From Peptococcaceae bacterium BICA1-7 (GTDB lineage Bacteria > Bacillota > Desulfotomaculia > Desulfotomaculales > Desulfocucumaceae), in contig JUEB01000017.1 in the NCBI GenBank assembly GCA_000802095.1, positions 62,001 to 126,000 of the forward strand: DNA of 64,000 nucleotides, in the 5' to 3' direction. How positions within the stretch are numbered: position 1 is the first letter of the stretch; every line of letters starts with the position of its first letter. Positions 29,706-37,451 of the stretch are shown one piece after another. The notes below the pieces were generated by a model. That model worked only from the letters and a program-made list of their open reading frames with translations, did no database searches and was not told the origin of the DNA. Position numbers and translations under genes: made by a program.

Positions 29706-30290
29706 CTATCTTTTTTTAATTTCTACCGGATTTGATTTTAATTCTGTAAAACTTATATGCAATGCTGCTATTAAGGAACCAATCAAGTCTGAAATCATAT
29801 CTAAATTTATATCAATTAACCCCTCTTGATTATGCACAGATGGTTTCATGGTTATGTCTACAATAAACTCTAGGAGCTCAAAAATTGCACCACTGCCAAT
29901 ACCTAAAAGAGTTATATACAAGAATCTGCTTGTTTTTGAAGCAAACGAAATGCCCATAATGTTTCTGGTAACTGCATAAAGAAAAAGCACAACAGCATAA
30001 GCACCAAACATATGCAAGTAGCTATCGAAATTGGCTAACCTAAAATAAAGGTTTAAGTATTTACCGCCTAAACTATGTGCAATTACAACTAGTGCGAGGC
30101 AAATGTGTGTGTAATTACTAATATTAAAAGAGTACTTTTCCCCCAGGAAAATATAACCAATAAATAGAATAGTGACAAATACTACCTCACCGACATTATT
30201 CATTTTATTGTCTATCGCTAAGGCAGTAATAGTTATAAATTGTATTAATATAAAAATATAATTTGTAAAATTCCTGATTACTGTTACCAT
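29706..30290 (-). CDS. YjdF/DUF2238-like membrane protein
   Basis: 194 residues with about five to six membrane spans. FDSYLHMFGAYAVVLFLY and GAIFELLEFIVDITMKP, followed by DLIGSLIAAL, match the pattern of the DUF2238 (YjdF) membrane family. Function unknown. Last gene of the element before the right junction; its codon use is AT-rich like other small element genes. Confidence 0.65.
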   Translation of the reverse strand: MVTVIRNFTNYIFILIQFITITALAIDNKMNNVGEVVFVTILFIGYIFLGEKYSFNISNYTHICLALVVIAHSLGGKYLNLYFRLANFDSYLHMFGAYAVVLFLYAVTRNIMGISFASKTSRFLYITLLGIGSGAIFELLEFIVDITMKPSVHNQEGLIDINLDMISDLIGSLIAALHISFTELKSNPVEIKKR

Positions 30291-30551
30291 AACAGTTTCC
30301 TCCGACCGTCTTTTTGCCAGGCATTATAAATCTATTATGTGCATTATCTGGGACGCCATTATAAATAGAAAAACTTGTTAAACTTTGTGTTAAAATATTA
30401 CCAAAATCAACGTCCTCAAGGATTAGGATAGTGTTTAACCTTAAATTGAGCAATCCAAAAAAGAAAAGCCCTTGGGGAACTTGAGTTTTCATATTCTTAT
30501 ATAGCCAACATTATTTCAAAGGATATATACTTGGGCTTGTCCTCTTCATTG

Positions 30552-30587
30552 CCAGAGTTGCGCTCATGTCCTTTCTGGCCATGGATA
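30552..30587. other. attR-like junction of the prkA element
   Basis: Right boundary: element DNA to the left, prkA to the right. Core TCCTT at 30569-30573 in the same orientation as at 12656-12660. The element arm GCCAGAGTTGCGCTCATG is the partner of the left arm CCAGTGTGTCGCCC in the reconstructed attP dyad. Confidence 0.82.
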
Positions 30588-31212
30588 TGAAATTAAGAAG
30601 CCTCTCCTTTTCCTCCTTGGTTATGGAGGCGTGCTGATCCAGGCCGTCCTTTAAGCCTCTCAGCACATCCAGCGGGTTGATGCACTTGGTGGAGGTACGA
30701 ATAAGGGCCGAGGAAAGGCGATTGATCACATACCTGGGGTCAACGCCGCTCATCCCCTCGTCGGAAAACTCATTGTGCAGCTCGGTAACATCCTTTTGCT
30801 TGAACCCTTCCACATCTTCTCCATCGTACAGCTTGAGCTTTTTCAGCAGGTCCATGCCCTGCTTCTTGCTTTCCTTGAGGCGGGACAGGGTTGAGAATAT
30901 GCTGGCCACCCGGAGGGAGTGCGGGGCGATGTGAATATCCCTCAGGTCGCTCTGCTTAATGAGTTTTTCATAAATCTTGACCTCGTCACTCACCTTCACG
31001 TTGTACGGTATCTTCATTACTATGATGCGGGACTGCAGGGCCTCATTTTTCTTATTGCTGATAAAGGACTTGTATTCATTCTCGTTGGTGTGGGCCACGA
31101 TAAGCTCGTCAGCATAAATAAGAGCAAAGCGGCCGGCCTTGAAGTTACCCTCCTGGGAAAGGGACAACAGGTTCCACAGGAATTTTTCGTCGCACTTGAG
31201 CATCTCCTGAAA
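30571..31212 (-). pseudogene. prkA: prkA, middle fragment
   Basis: About 214 residues of PrkA, from FQEMLKCDEKFLWNLLSL, through ALIYADELIVAHTNENEY, SNKKNEALQSRIIVM, DEGMSGVDPRYVINRLSSAL, LRGLKDGLDQHASITKEE to NFISMARK, where it meets the element. Read into the element the frame adds 19 chimeric residues and stops at 30511. On the 5' side it breaks off at FQEM with TAA GCG immediately before, so about 250 N-terminal residues, including the P-loop, are absent here and nowhere else in the window. Nothing inside the fragment is damaged. It is the partner of the 12160-12660 fragment. Confidence 0.93.
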
Positions 31213-31332
31213 CGCTTAAAGCGAAACCACAATTAGCTTATGGGTAATATCTCCGGTCGGAGGGCTTATGAGTAGTTACCTCCTGCCGGAGATAATTAGG
31301 GAATGCACCTACAGAGTCAGACTTGCAATAAA

Positions 31333-31369
31333 AGACCCCACCATACGTCATATGGTGAGGCCTTTTTAT
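31333..31369. terminator. Bidirectional rho-independent terminator
   Basis: Stem CCCCACCATA ... TATGGTGAGG with TTTTTATTT on the plus strand and TCTTTTATT on the minus strand. It lies 9 bp after the DUF2680 stop and serves that minus-strand gene. Confidence 0.85.
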
Positions 31370-31377
31370 TTCCTTAT

Positions 31378-31998
31378 TTAATTATTGGCATCAGCAGGAG
31401 CCTGGTTATCGTTATTGTGGGGGCGCGGTCCCATATGCTGTGACATTTTATTGGCCTGTTCCTGAGTTATCTTTCCATCCGCCACCGCTTTGGAGATTTC
31501 TTCTTTCCTGAGCTCCTCCATCTTTTGCTGGAACTGATCCATGGTCATACCCTGGGCGGTAACTATATCTTCAAGCTTTGTGCCTGCTTCAAACTGGGCC
31601 TTGAGCTCGTCCGCGGTTATGCCCAGAATACCAGCCATGGCATCAGTGTTGCCGCCAGGGCCGCCGGGTCCATGTCCCCTGCCGGGACCAAACCCAAGGA
31701 ATCCAAAACCTTCACCGGACTTCATTTTGTCAGCCTGTTCCTGGGTCAGTTTGCCCTGTTCAACAGCCTCAGCAAGCATTTGTTCATTGGTGGCGGTAAG
31801 TGCTTCCTTTACCTTGTCATCGCTGACACCAAGATTAGCCGCGAATTTGGATATGAAGTTTTCATACATGGCAGCCATATCCGGTTTACCGTTTTGGTCC
31901 TGATCCGTACTGGCATAGGCCATCCCTGATATTGCCCCGGCAAGAATAAACATTGCCAAGACAACCGCTCCAAGTCTCCATTTTTTCGTTTTCACCAA
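31378..31998 (-). CDS. DUF2680 secreted protein
   Basis: 206 residues with a signal peptide (KKWRLGAVVLAMFILAGAISG, cleavage near AYA|STDQ). The mature protein carries two TQEQADK/TQEQANK helical blocks around a Gly/His-rich linker (GFGPGRGHGPGGPGG) and a third helical pair (ILGITADELKAQFEAGTKL), the pattern of DUF2680 proteins found in spore-forming Firmicutes. Function is unknown. A paralogue with the same architecture and promoter type lies at 44525-45145. Probably released or bound outside the membrane. Confidence 0.85.
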   Translation of the reverse strand: MVKTKKWRLGAVVLAMFILAGAISGMAYASTDQDQNGKPDMAAMYENFISKFAANLGVSDDKVKEALTATNEQMLAEAVEQGKLTQEQADKMKSGEGFGFLGFGPGRGHGPGGPGGNTDAMAGILGITADELKAQFEAGTKLEDIVTAQGMTMDQFQQKMEELRKEEISKAVADGKITQEQANKMSQHMGPRPHNNDNQAPADANN

Positions 31999-32031
31999 AA
32001 TTAAACCTCCTGTACCTCTATTTTTTAAGGC

Positions 32032-32039
32032 GGTGCACC
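32032..32039. promoter_or_regulatory. GGTGCACC palindrome before the DUF2680 gene
   Basis: Palindrome just downstream of a TATAAT -10 box on the minus strand. The same arrangement (TTTATAATACA then GGTGCACC) precedes the paralogue at 45170-45179, so a shared regulator is likely. Confidence 0.55.
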
Positions 32040-32088
32040 TATTGATTGTATTATAAAGAGCCTTTATGAAAACAAATTGAAAGACAGC

Positions 32089-32235
32089 TTAAAGTAAGCT
32101 GAGAATTATAGATTTCTCACAAAAGGGGTTGACCTGTGCCTGGCCTGGACCGCACAGATCCGACCCGCACCAGTAGCAGCGGATGAAGTCCGGATCATTC
32201 CCGGCCCCGCAGTTGGGGCAGGTATTACTTAACAT
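32089..32235 (-). CDS. Small zinc-ribbon protein
   Basis: 48 residues. The ATG overlaps the stop of the upstream gene (GATGTTAAGTAA), suggesting translational coupling. CPNCGAGNDPDFIRCYWCG is a treble CxxC zinc ribbon with a fifth cysteine in DLCGPG. Very short; perhaps a DNA- or protein-binding accessory of the upstream gene pair. Confidence 0.65.
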   Translation of the reverse strand: MLSNTCPNCGAGNDPDFIRCYWCGSDLCGPGQAQVNPFCEKSIILSLL

Positions 32236-32446
32236 CCCCGGTCACTCCCAAAGCTTCATTTAACTCTGCCAGGCACTCCCGAACGGCCTTCTCCCCCACC
32301 TCCCCTGACGCCAGCCCAACCTCCAGCAAGTCCTTCACCCTTTGCATGGAGGCCCGGAGGTATTCTTTCTCCCTGAGGATAGTATTTGATTTTTGGTAGA
32401 TATCCTGCGCCTGCTGGAGTGACAGTTTAATGGTCATGTGCATCAT
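32225..32446 (-). CDS. Small helical protein of the Xre cluster
   Basis: 73 residues or slightly fewer (several ATGs at the start; AAAGGATG upstream). Coiled-coil character: LQQAQDIYQKSNTILREKEYL, VRECLAELNEALG. Placed 3 bp after the Xre gene and overlapping the zinc-ribbon gene, so three genes form one transcript. Not recognised. Confidence 0.6.
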   Translation of the reverse strand: MMHMTIKLSLQQAQDIYQKSNTILREKEYLRASMQRVKDLLEVGLASGEVGEKAVRECLAELNEALGVTGDVK

Positions 32447-32449
32447 CCT

Positions 32450-32728
32450 TTACTCGTTAAGACTTTTGCCGCTGGGAATATTCATGGTTTTCTTCTGGCT
32501 GGTGTTGCTGTTAATTCTTTTAATCAATATTGACTCTCTGCAAACCCTATAAGCACATAAAACCTCCTCAAGTCCTACTCCATAAACCTCCCCAAGTTTT
32601 TCCGCTATTTCCAAGTACATTCTGCGTTTTCCTTTTTCAAGCAACGATAAATAGCTTTTTGATATTCCAAGCATTTTAGCCGCTTTGTTCTGTGGCAAAT
32701 TACCCCGTAAATCTTCGAGGGTTTTCAT
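32450..32728 (-). CDS. Xre-family transcriptional regulator
   Basis: 92 residues with a Cro/CI-type helix-turn-helix (LPQNKAAKMLGISKSYLSLLEKGKR-type) at residues about 10-35. ATG after AGGTGGTGAACGG. Transcribed divergently from the Xre gene at 32888; the operator between them (32780-32835) is probably shared. It leads a small operon with the 32225 and 32089 genes. Confidence 0.88.
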   Translation of the reverse strand: MKTLEDLRGNLPQNKAAKMLGISKSYLSLLEKGKRRMYLEIAEKLGEVYGVGLEEVLCAYRVCRESILIKRINSNTSQKKTMNIPSGKSLNE

Positions 32729-32779
32729 TTCCGTTCACCACCTTGCTTGCAATATGCCAATAATTTACAACAATTATAG

Positions 32780-32835
32780 TTTGCATATTGTCAACTGTCA
32801 ATGCCTTTAGAATGGATTTATTGACATTATGCAAA
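32780..32835. promoter_or_regulatory. Divergent operator for the Xre pair
   Basis: Inverted repeat with arms TTTGCATATTGTCAA (32780-32794) and TTGACATTATGCAAA (32821-32835), matching at 14 of 15 positions. Each arm contains TTGACA, a -35 element, one on each strand, so a bound repressor would block both promoters. Confidence 0.78.
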
Positions 32836-32887
32836 CATCGTTGTGTTTACAAATGGTCAACAATATAATGTGTTTGAGGTGCAGGTT

Positions 32888-33250
32888 ATGAAAAATTTTC
32901 CTATAAGGTTAAAGGAATTAAGAACGGAAAAAGATATTTCCCAGGAAGAACTTGGCTTAATCATGAGTCTGAGTAAATCAACTATTTCTTTATATGAATC
33001 CGGTAAAAGAGAACCTGATTACGAGACATTAAAAAAACTTGCAGATTATTTTGGCTGCAGCACTGATTATCTTCTGGGCAAAACAAATATTAAGGATGCA
33101 GTCAAACAAAACTCTACAGTAGAAGAACAAATTTTAGCCATGCTTGGAATGGATGATGATTTGACAAAGGAAGAAAAGAAGATTCTGGCGGAAGATATTG
33201 CAGATTATTTTGAGTACCGACGAGCAAAGCTAAGAGGCGCGCGCCCTTAG
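32888..33250 (+). CDS. Xre-family repressor (ImmR-like)
   Basis: 120 residues from ATG 32888 (GAGGTG upstream); the open frame starts 45 bp earlier without a good site. The N-terminal helix-turn-helix spans ISQEELGLIMSLSKSTISLY; DYFGCSTDYLLGKT is the usual end of this domain. The C-terminal acidic helix (DDDLTKEEKKILAEDIADYF) is typical of SinR/ImmR-like repressors of mobile elements. Divergent from the 32450 gene across a palindromic operator. Confidence 0.9.
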   Translation: MKNFPIRLKELRTEKDISQEELGLIMSLSKSTISLYESGKREPDYETLKKLADYFGCSTDYLLGKTNIKDAVKQNSTVEEQILAMLGMDDDLTKEEKKILAEDIADYFEYRRAKLRGARP

Positions 33251-33314
33251 CGTGATTGCACCTGCGCCTTATGAATTCAGAAATGAAACATGGGCCAACT
33301 ACTTAATATACAAT

Positions 33315-33557
33315 TCAACGTTCTCCTATCTCCCGGGCAGTCTTCTCCCACACCAATCTGCCCCGGGTCTCCCCCAACAGATCGGTAATCCCGACATCCA
33401 GCGCGGCAGCCATTTTTACCGCCTCACCGATGTCCGGCAGCAGCTTGCCGGTTTCCCAATCGGAAATGGTTGTTTGGGGTTTATTAATAATCTGCCCCAG
33501 CCCCTGCTGAGATAGCTTCCGTCTCTTACGGTAGTTTCTAAGCCTATTTCCAAACAT
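33315..33557 (-). CDS. Xre-family transcriptional regulator
   Basis: 80 residues from ATG 33557 (GGGGGTGCTTGC upstream). A start at 33575 is disfavoured because it would overlap the operator at 33574-33609. Helix-turn-helix in LSQQGLGQIINKPQTTISDW. Divergent from the Xre gene at 33686. Confidence 0.85.
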   Translation of the reverse strand: MFGNRLRNYRKRRKLSQQGLGQIINKPQTTISDWETGKLLPDIGEAVKMAAALDVGITDLLGETRGRLVWEKTAREIGER

Positions 33558-33573
33558 TGCAAGCACCCCCATC

Positions 33574-33609
33574 AAACCATTTTAAACGGTATTACGTTTA
33601 AAATGGTTT
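33574..33609. promoter_or_regulatory. 15-bp perfect operator palindrome
   Basis: Arms AAACCATTTTAAACG and CGTTTAAAATGGTTT around GTATTA, placed between two divergent Xre genes. A further AAAATGGATTAAAAT half-like copy lies toward 33650. Confidence 0.82.
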
Positions 33610-33685
33610 ATAGTTGGTTTGTCCAAGAAAAAATAGTATAAAATGGATTAAAATAACGATATTTCGTTAAAAGGAAATTATAACT

Positions 33686-34024
33686 ATGAAAATTGGAGAA
33701 CACATTACAAAACTCCGCAAAGAAAAAGGTTATAGCACAACAAGACTTGCCAAGCTGGCAGGAATCGCTCAATCAACATTACGTGAAATTGAACTGGGAA
33801 ACACCTCGCCCACCTGGGACACATTAAGAAAATTGGGCAATGCCCTGGAGGTTTCCCCAATCATTTTTGCCTTAGACCCGGAAAACCAACCCCCGGAAAT
33901 ATCGGAAAACATATTAACAAGCACTCCTGAAATTCGCCGTATTTTGGCCAAACTAATTAATTTGCCGCCGGACAAGCTTAAAATACTTGAATCTGTGCTG
34001 GATAGTTGGGTTGAGAGGGATTAG
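33686..34024 (+). CDS. Xre-family transcriptional regulator
   Basis: 112 residues; ATG after AAAGGAAATTATA. Helix-turn-helix in YSTTRLAKLAGIAQSTLREI at the N-terminus, then a proline-rich linker and a C-terminal helix with LINLPPDKLKILESVLDSW, a motif common in small Xre regulators of Firmicutes that mediates oligomerisation. Likely binds the palindrome at 33574-33609. Confidence 0.88.
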   Translation: MKIGEHITKLRKEKGYSTTRLAKLAGIAQSTLREIELGNTSPTWDTLRKLGNALEVSPIIFALDPENQPPEISENILTSTPEIRRILAKLINLPPDKLKILESVLDSWVERD

Positions 34025-34069
34025 AAACGCTATCGAATTTCACAACATAGTTTTTTAGAGGATGTAAAA

Positions 34070-34330
34070 ATGAGCTGTGAGCATTATTTCTATAACTGTT
34101 CAAAAGAATTTGTTGATTGTGTCGATCCCACCCTATACCAAGAACTCACCGATATCATTAACAGCCTTCCTATATCAGAAACCCAGTCGGAAATCCTGCG
34201 GTACTTCCACTCCTTCTTTCCCTCGGGCCAACATTTTGAATATTGCAGATTCAGTAATACCGAACGCTTCTGCCCGCTTATCTCTTCCTCTTCTTCCCCA
34301 GCAAATATATTACTTTTCATGGTCAATTAA
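34070..34330 (+). CDS. Small hypothetical protein
   Basis: 86 residues; ATG after GAGGATGTAAAA, 45 bp after the Xre gene on the same strand. CEHYFYNCSKEFVDCVDP and LPISETQSEILRYFHSFF are its only distinct segments. The Ser-rich C-terminus (LISSSSSPAN) looks like run-on sequence, so the gene may be 3'-truncated. Not recognised. Confidence 0.4.
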   Translation: MSCEHYFYNCSKEFVDCVDPTLYQELTDIINSLPISETQSEILRYFHSFFPSGQHFEYCRFSNTERFCPLISSSSSPANILLFMVN

Positions 34331-34450
34331 TAGGCCTGACCCCTTTTGTCCCTCCCAGCTGGCCATTTTCGGCGGACTCGGCCGGTAGGTTTGCCAGGTT
34401 GCGGGCGGCCAACTACACGGTCAGGTATTCTTCCAATCACACACATTCAA

Positions 34451-34786
34451 TCAGCGTCGAATCTGTTTATGTGTCTCAATATAAGAGCTCAATACAGCAC
34501 CTATAAACCCCACGCTAATATTTCCCATGCTGTTGACTATATTTAATAATTGTAATAATTCGGAAGGCAGTCCTTTGACAGATGAGTCAACCAGTAGTAC
34601 ATGAGGCTCAACATCAAGGACTGCTGCAACTTTTTCAATGAGTTCCAGAGAGGGGTTTTTCTGACCCCTCTCAAGGTATCCCCAGTAAGACTGGGTAAAA
34701 CCAGCGCGAAGGGCCGCCTCGTTTTGAGAAAAACCCTTTAATTTTCTGATTGAGCGTATGTTTCTTCCCATAATTTCATTTAACAT
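34451..34786 (-). CDS. Xre-family transcriptional regulator
   Basis: 111 residues from ATG 34786 (GGTGGAAATAT upstream). Helix-turn-helix in FSQNEAALRAGFTQSYWGYL, then EPHVLLVDSSVKGLPSELLQLL as the C-terminal part. Fifth Xre-like gene within 2.5 kb. Lies just upstream of, and divergent from, the riboswitch-controlled c-di-GMP genes. Confidence 0.87.
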   Translation of the reverse strand: MLNEIMGRNIRSIRKLKGFSQNEAALRAGFTQSYWGYLERGQKNPSLELIEKVAAVLDVEPHVLLVDSSVKGLPSELLQLLNIVNSMGNISVGFIGAVLSSYIETHKQIRR

Positions 34787-34904
34787 ATATTTCCACCCAG
34801 CGACCAAAAGTAATATTTTTAGACAATTATGTATAGCATTGGTTTTTATATGTTGTAATTTGTATACTTATAGTTTTATAATATTTGATGTACCATTTTT
34901 AATT

Positions 34905-35079
34905 TGATTAACAAAGGCAAACTACCATCGAAAGAGTAGGGCGCAAAGCCATGGGTCTAAAGCGGTTTTAATAGCACACCATTATTTGCCGCTATGATTG
35001 CCAGGTTGCGGTAAAAGCAGTGTTTTACGCCAGCACACTCCTCTACTTTCGATGATCTCGCCTAAAAAGTAGGGGTAAA
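34905..35079 (+). ncRNA. c-di-GMP-I (GEMM) riboswitch and expression platform
   Basis: Aptamer at about 34905-35015 with the hallmarks AGGCAAAC, the GAAA tetraloop, GGGCGCAAAGCC, GGTCTAA and the receptor side GCCAGGTTGCGG. In the platform, CCTCTAC (35040-35046) can pair with the ribosome binding site GTAGGGG (35069-35075), while CTACTTTCGATG can instead pair with CATCGAAAGAGTAG in the aptamer. Ligand binding would free or mask the HD-GYP start, giving feedback of c-di-GMP on its own hydrolase. Control looks translational; no terminator is seen. Confidence 0.88.
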
Positions 35080-35745
35080 ATGAAAATAAATTTTGAAGTA
35101 GCAAAAAGTATCGTGGATATTTTCCCCAGCGACTTGCTGGAGCATTCATATAATGTATGTTATTTGTCTACGAGGCTGGCCGCACATTTGGGCTACAAAA
35201 ATGAAAAATTACAAAACCTGGCTATCGGAGCTTTACTGCATGACATCGGCAAGACCAGAATAGGTCAAGAGGTATTAAACAAGCCTGGTAGATTGACAGA
35301 TGAAGAATTTGCCTTTGTAAAAAAACATACGGTCATAGGTTCTGATCTAATAAGATGTTTTAGAAACCATCAAAGCATACTGCCAGTGGTTCTCTATCAC
35401 CATGAGCGATGGGACGGGAATGGTTATGATCGTCTGAAAGAAAATGAAATACCGGAACCGGCACAGATTGTGACTATAGCTGACGCCTTTGACGCTATGA
35501 CCACTAACAGGCCATACCAAAAGACCAAATCACTTGTTGAAACTCTGCATGAATTGAATAAAAATAAAGGCCTTCAGTTCTCTCCCACGCTGGTTGAAAG
35601 ATTCGAATCATGTATCATCGAAAATACCAAAGGCATACATCCATTTACATCTGATTTCCCTTTTGTAAAAGTACTAAAAAGGCAGGTTACGCCAGTATGG
35701 AAGAAAGCAACAAAAAATATACCCGTAAAAGAAAAGCCGAAATGA
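35080..35745 (+). CDS. HD-GYP domain phosphodiesterase (c-di-GMP hydrolase)
   Basis: 221 residues, essentially a lone HD-GYP domain. The HD pair is in LLHDIGKTRIG (His54-Asp55); then HTVIGSDLIR, YHHERWDGNGYD and VTIADAFDAMTTNRPYQ, the metal- and GYP-loop motifs. The GYP motif reads GYD here, one change from the canonical GYP. Such enzymes hydrolyse c-di-GMP to GMP. The gene is preceded by a c-di-GMP-I riboswitch and followed, with overlap, by a small protein and a CBS-GGDEF protein, forming a c-di-GMP operon. ATG 35080 follows GTAGGGG. Confidence 0.93.
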   Translation: MKINFEVAKSIVDIFPSDLLEHSYNVCYLSTRLAAHLGYKNEKLQNLAIGALLHDIGKTRIGQEVLNKPGRLTDEEFAFVKKHTVIGSDLIRCFRNHQSILPVVLYHHERWDGNGYDRLKENEIPEPAQIVTIADAFDAMTTNRPYQKTKSLVETLHELNKNKGLQFSPTLVERFESCIIENTKGIHPFTSDFPFVKVLKRQVTPVWKKATKNIPVKEKPK

Positions 35746-36056
35746 ATATTCGCTTTTCCGAATTTGAACTGCCACCAATGCAAGACATTCTGGTGATTGG
35801 CAGAAGGGCTCCCATTGGTCCGGAAGCTGTAAGGAGAATGGTAGATGCCCTCGCTCCTGAGCAATATGAATTAATTGAATTTGAAGAAGGCCCGGTTGAG
35901 GCAGTAGCCGTAAAAACCTCTTTATTTAATTGGATGGCCAGAGACATACTGCTGGACGTTTTGCTGGAGGAAGCGCTCAAAATAAACATAGAAAAAACCC
36001 TGCTAAAGGTAAAACTGGACCTGACAATTTCCGTTTTCAAAGAAGTTGATATTTAA
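35742..36056 (+). CDS. Small protein between HD-GYP and GGDEF genes
   Basis: 104 residues from the ATG that overlaps the HD-GYP stop (AAATGA); an ATG at 35697 would add 15 residues. PPMQDILVIGRRAPIGPEAV looks like a small alpha/beta domain and the C-terminal part is amphipathic helix (LLDVLLEEALKINIEKTLL). Not recognised. Its place in the operon suggests a role in c-di-GMP signalling or in a partner pathway. Confidence 0.65.
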   Translation: MNIRFSEFELPPMQDILVIGRRAPIGPEAVRRMVDALAPEQYELIEFEEGPVEAVAVKTSLFNWMARDILLDVLLEEALKINIEKTLLKVKLDLTISVFKEVDI

Positions 36057-36079
36057 ATAATGGAAGATGGTTGTTTGTA

Positions 36080-36916
36080 ATGTTGGAAATCAAAGATATA
36101 ATGATAAAACCCGTATTTACCATTAGCCCTGATAAAAGTGTCCGATACGCCGCCGAATACATGCATGAAAAAAATATTGGCGGTCTGCCTGTAGTTGAAA
36201 AAAACAGGCTGTCAGGCATAATCACCTCAAGAGATATCCGGCTTAATCATCCCAATAGAATAGTTGCTGACGCCATGAGCAAGAATGTTATTTACTGCTC
36301 TCCAATAGACACAACCTGGGCTGTGGCCGAATTAATGAATTTGCACAACATAGAGCGCCTGCCCGTTGCGGAAAATGACAAACTCTTGGGAATGGTAACT
36401 AAAAAGCAGATTATTAAGTATATAAGCCAGCTATATGACCACCTTACTGGCATTTACAACTCTACATTTATTTACATGATAGCTGGTAAGCTTTTAGAGG
36501 AAGGTAACGAACTCAGTGTAATTCTGTTCGATATAAATGATTTTGGAGAACTCAATAAAAAATATGGGCATGTCAACGGGGATAACTGCCTTAAAACTAT
36601 AGCCGACATTCTCATAAAATATATTGATGACAATAATGATTATGTTTGCAGGTACGGAGGTGACGAATTTGTTTTTGTCACCTCAAAGAAAATCAGGCAG
36701 GCAGAAGAATTAGCCCAAAAAATTATCGACAACATAGCAGACTGTACGCCCGAAGCCGGATTTCCGGTCACAGTCGCTGCAGGTATAAGCGGCGGAAAGC
36801 GTAAGTACTCCAGAAATATAGTAAAGCAAAAAAATGTTGTGGAAAACCTGATTAATAAAGCCAGTCTGGCATCGACCAGGGCGAAGTCTCAGGGTCTCAA
36901 GTACCTCAGCGTCTAA
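36080..36916 (+). CDS. CBS-pair GGDEF protein (diguanylate cyclase)
   Basis: 278 residues from ATG 36080 (a TTG at 36071 is the alternative). Two CBS domains (about 1-115; IMIKPVFTISPDKSVRYAAEY and DAMSKNVIYCSPIDTTWAVAE) sense an adenine-type ligand; a GGDEF domain follows with YDHLTGIYN, FDINDFGELNKKYGH and the intact active-site motif RYGGDEF, so diguanylate cyclase activity is expected. Third gene of the HD-GYP operon; the riboswitch may thus control both synthesis and breakdown. No membrane span, so it is cytosolic. Confidence 0.92.
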   Translation: MLEIKDIMIKPVFTISPDKSVRYAAEYMHEKNIGGLPVVEKNRLSGIITSRDIRLNHPNRIVADAMSKNVIYCSPIDTTWAVAELMNLHNIERLPVAENDKLLGMVTKKQIIKYISQLYDHLTGIYNSTFIYMIAGKLLEEGNELSVILFDINDFGELNKKYGHVNGDNCLKTIADILIKYIDDNNDYVCRYGGDEFVFVTSKKIRQAEELAQKIIDNIADCTPEAGFPVTVAAGISGGKRKYSRNIVKQKNVVENLINKASLASTRAKSQGLKYLSV

Positions 36917-37451
36917 AATTCTTCAAGACTCCATTTCTGCAAAATCTTACTTCTACTTTCAAGGGTTTGACCGGTCCCCGGTACTCAAGTTTTAAATTAT
37001 TGGGGTGAACCGGTACCGGGTACTCAAGTTTTTATATCCTACAGGCCTCCCCAGATAAGAACGTTTCCGCTCATGCACCCGCCCAAGTATACTGCCTAGC
37101 GCCTTGGGTGGCTTTAGACTTCGTTGGGGGACCCATAGGGGGTCAGGCCTGCCCCCTTTTGTCCCTCAGAAAAAATAAGCGACCGCAACTGCGGTCGTTT
37201 CTTTTATAACCATTATTAAACAGTTTTATTATACCTGGGGTGATCAACAATCATAGTCTTAAATAACGGCATGGCAGGCGTTAGCGTGCCGGCTTTGCCA
37301 TGGTCAGACTAAATTTGAGGCAAATGATTGTTATTATTACTGCGATAATGATATCCTTGTAATATAAGAAGACTACCTAATGTCCCCAAAAGGATAACCA
37401 ATTTATCCACCTGACAGTAAAACCCTGCTGAAGTACTGGAGGAATACTCTC
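36917..37451. other. Intergenic region with direct repeats and a terminator-like hairpin
   Basis: No gene seen. Near 36970 and 37010 lie two copies of CCGGTAcCGGTACTCAAGTTTT-like sequence about 40 bp apart. The hairpin CGACCGC-AACT-GCGGTCG followed by TTTCTTTT at 37180-37205 can end the upstream operon. An inverted repeat CATGGCA ... TGCCATG lies at about 37270-37303. The AGGCCTG-CCCCTTTTGTCCCTC motif near 37147 also occurs at 34331, a dispersed repeat. Confidence 0.6.

Noticed and set aside
30205-30492. Minus-strand frame of 95 codons overlapping the membrane protein
   Set aside because: No ribosome binding site or family features, and it overlaps a better-supported membrane-protein gene in another frame.
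36960-37040. CRISPR-like repeat
   Set aside because: Only two imperfect copies about 40 bp apart, with no third unit and no cas genes.
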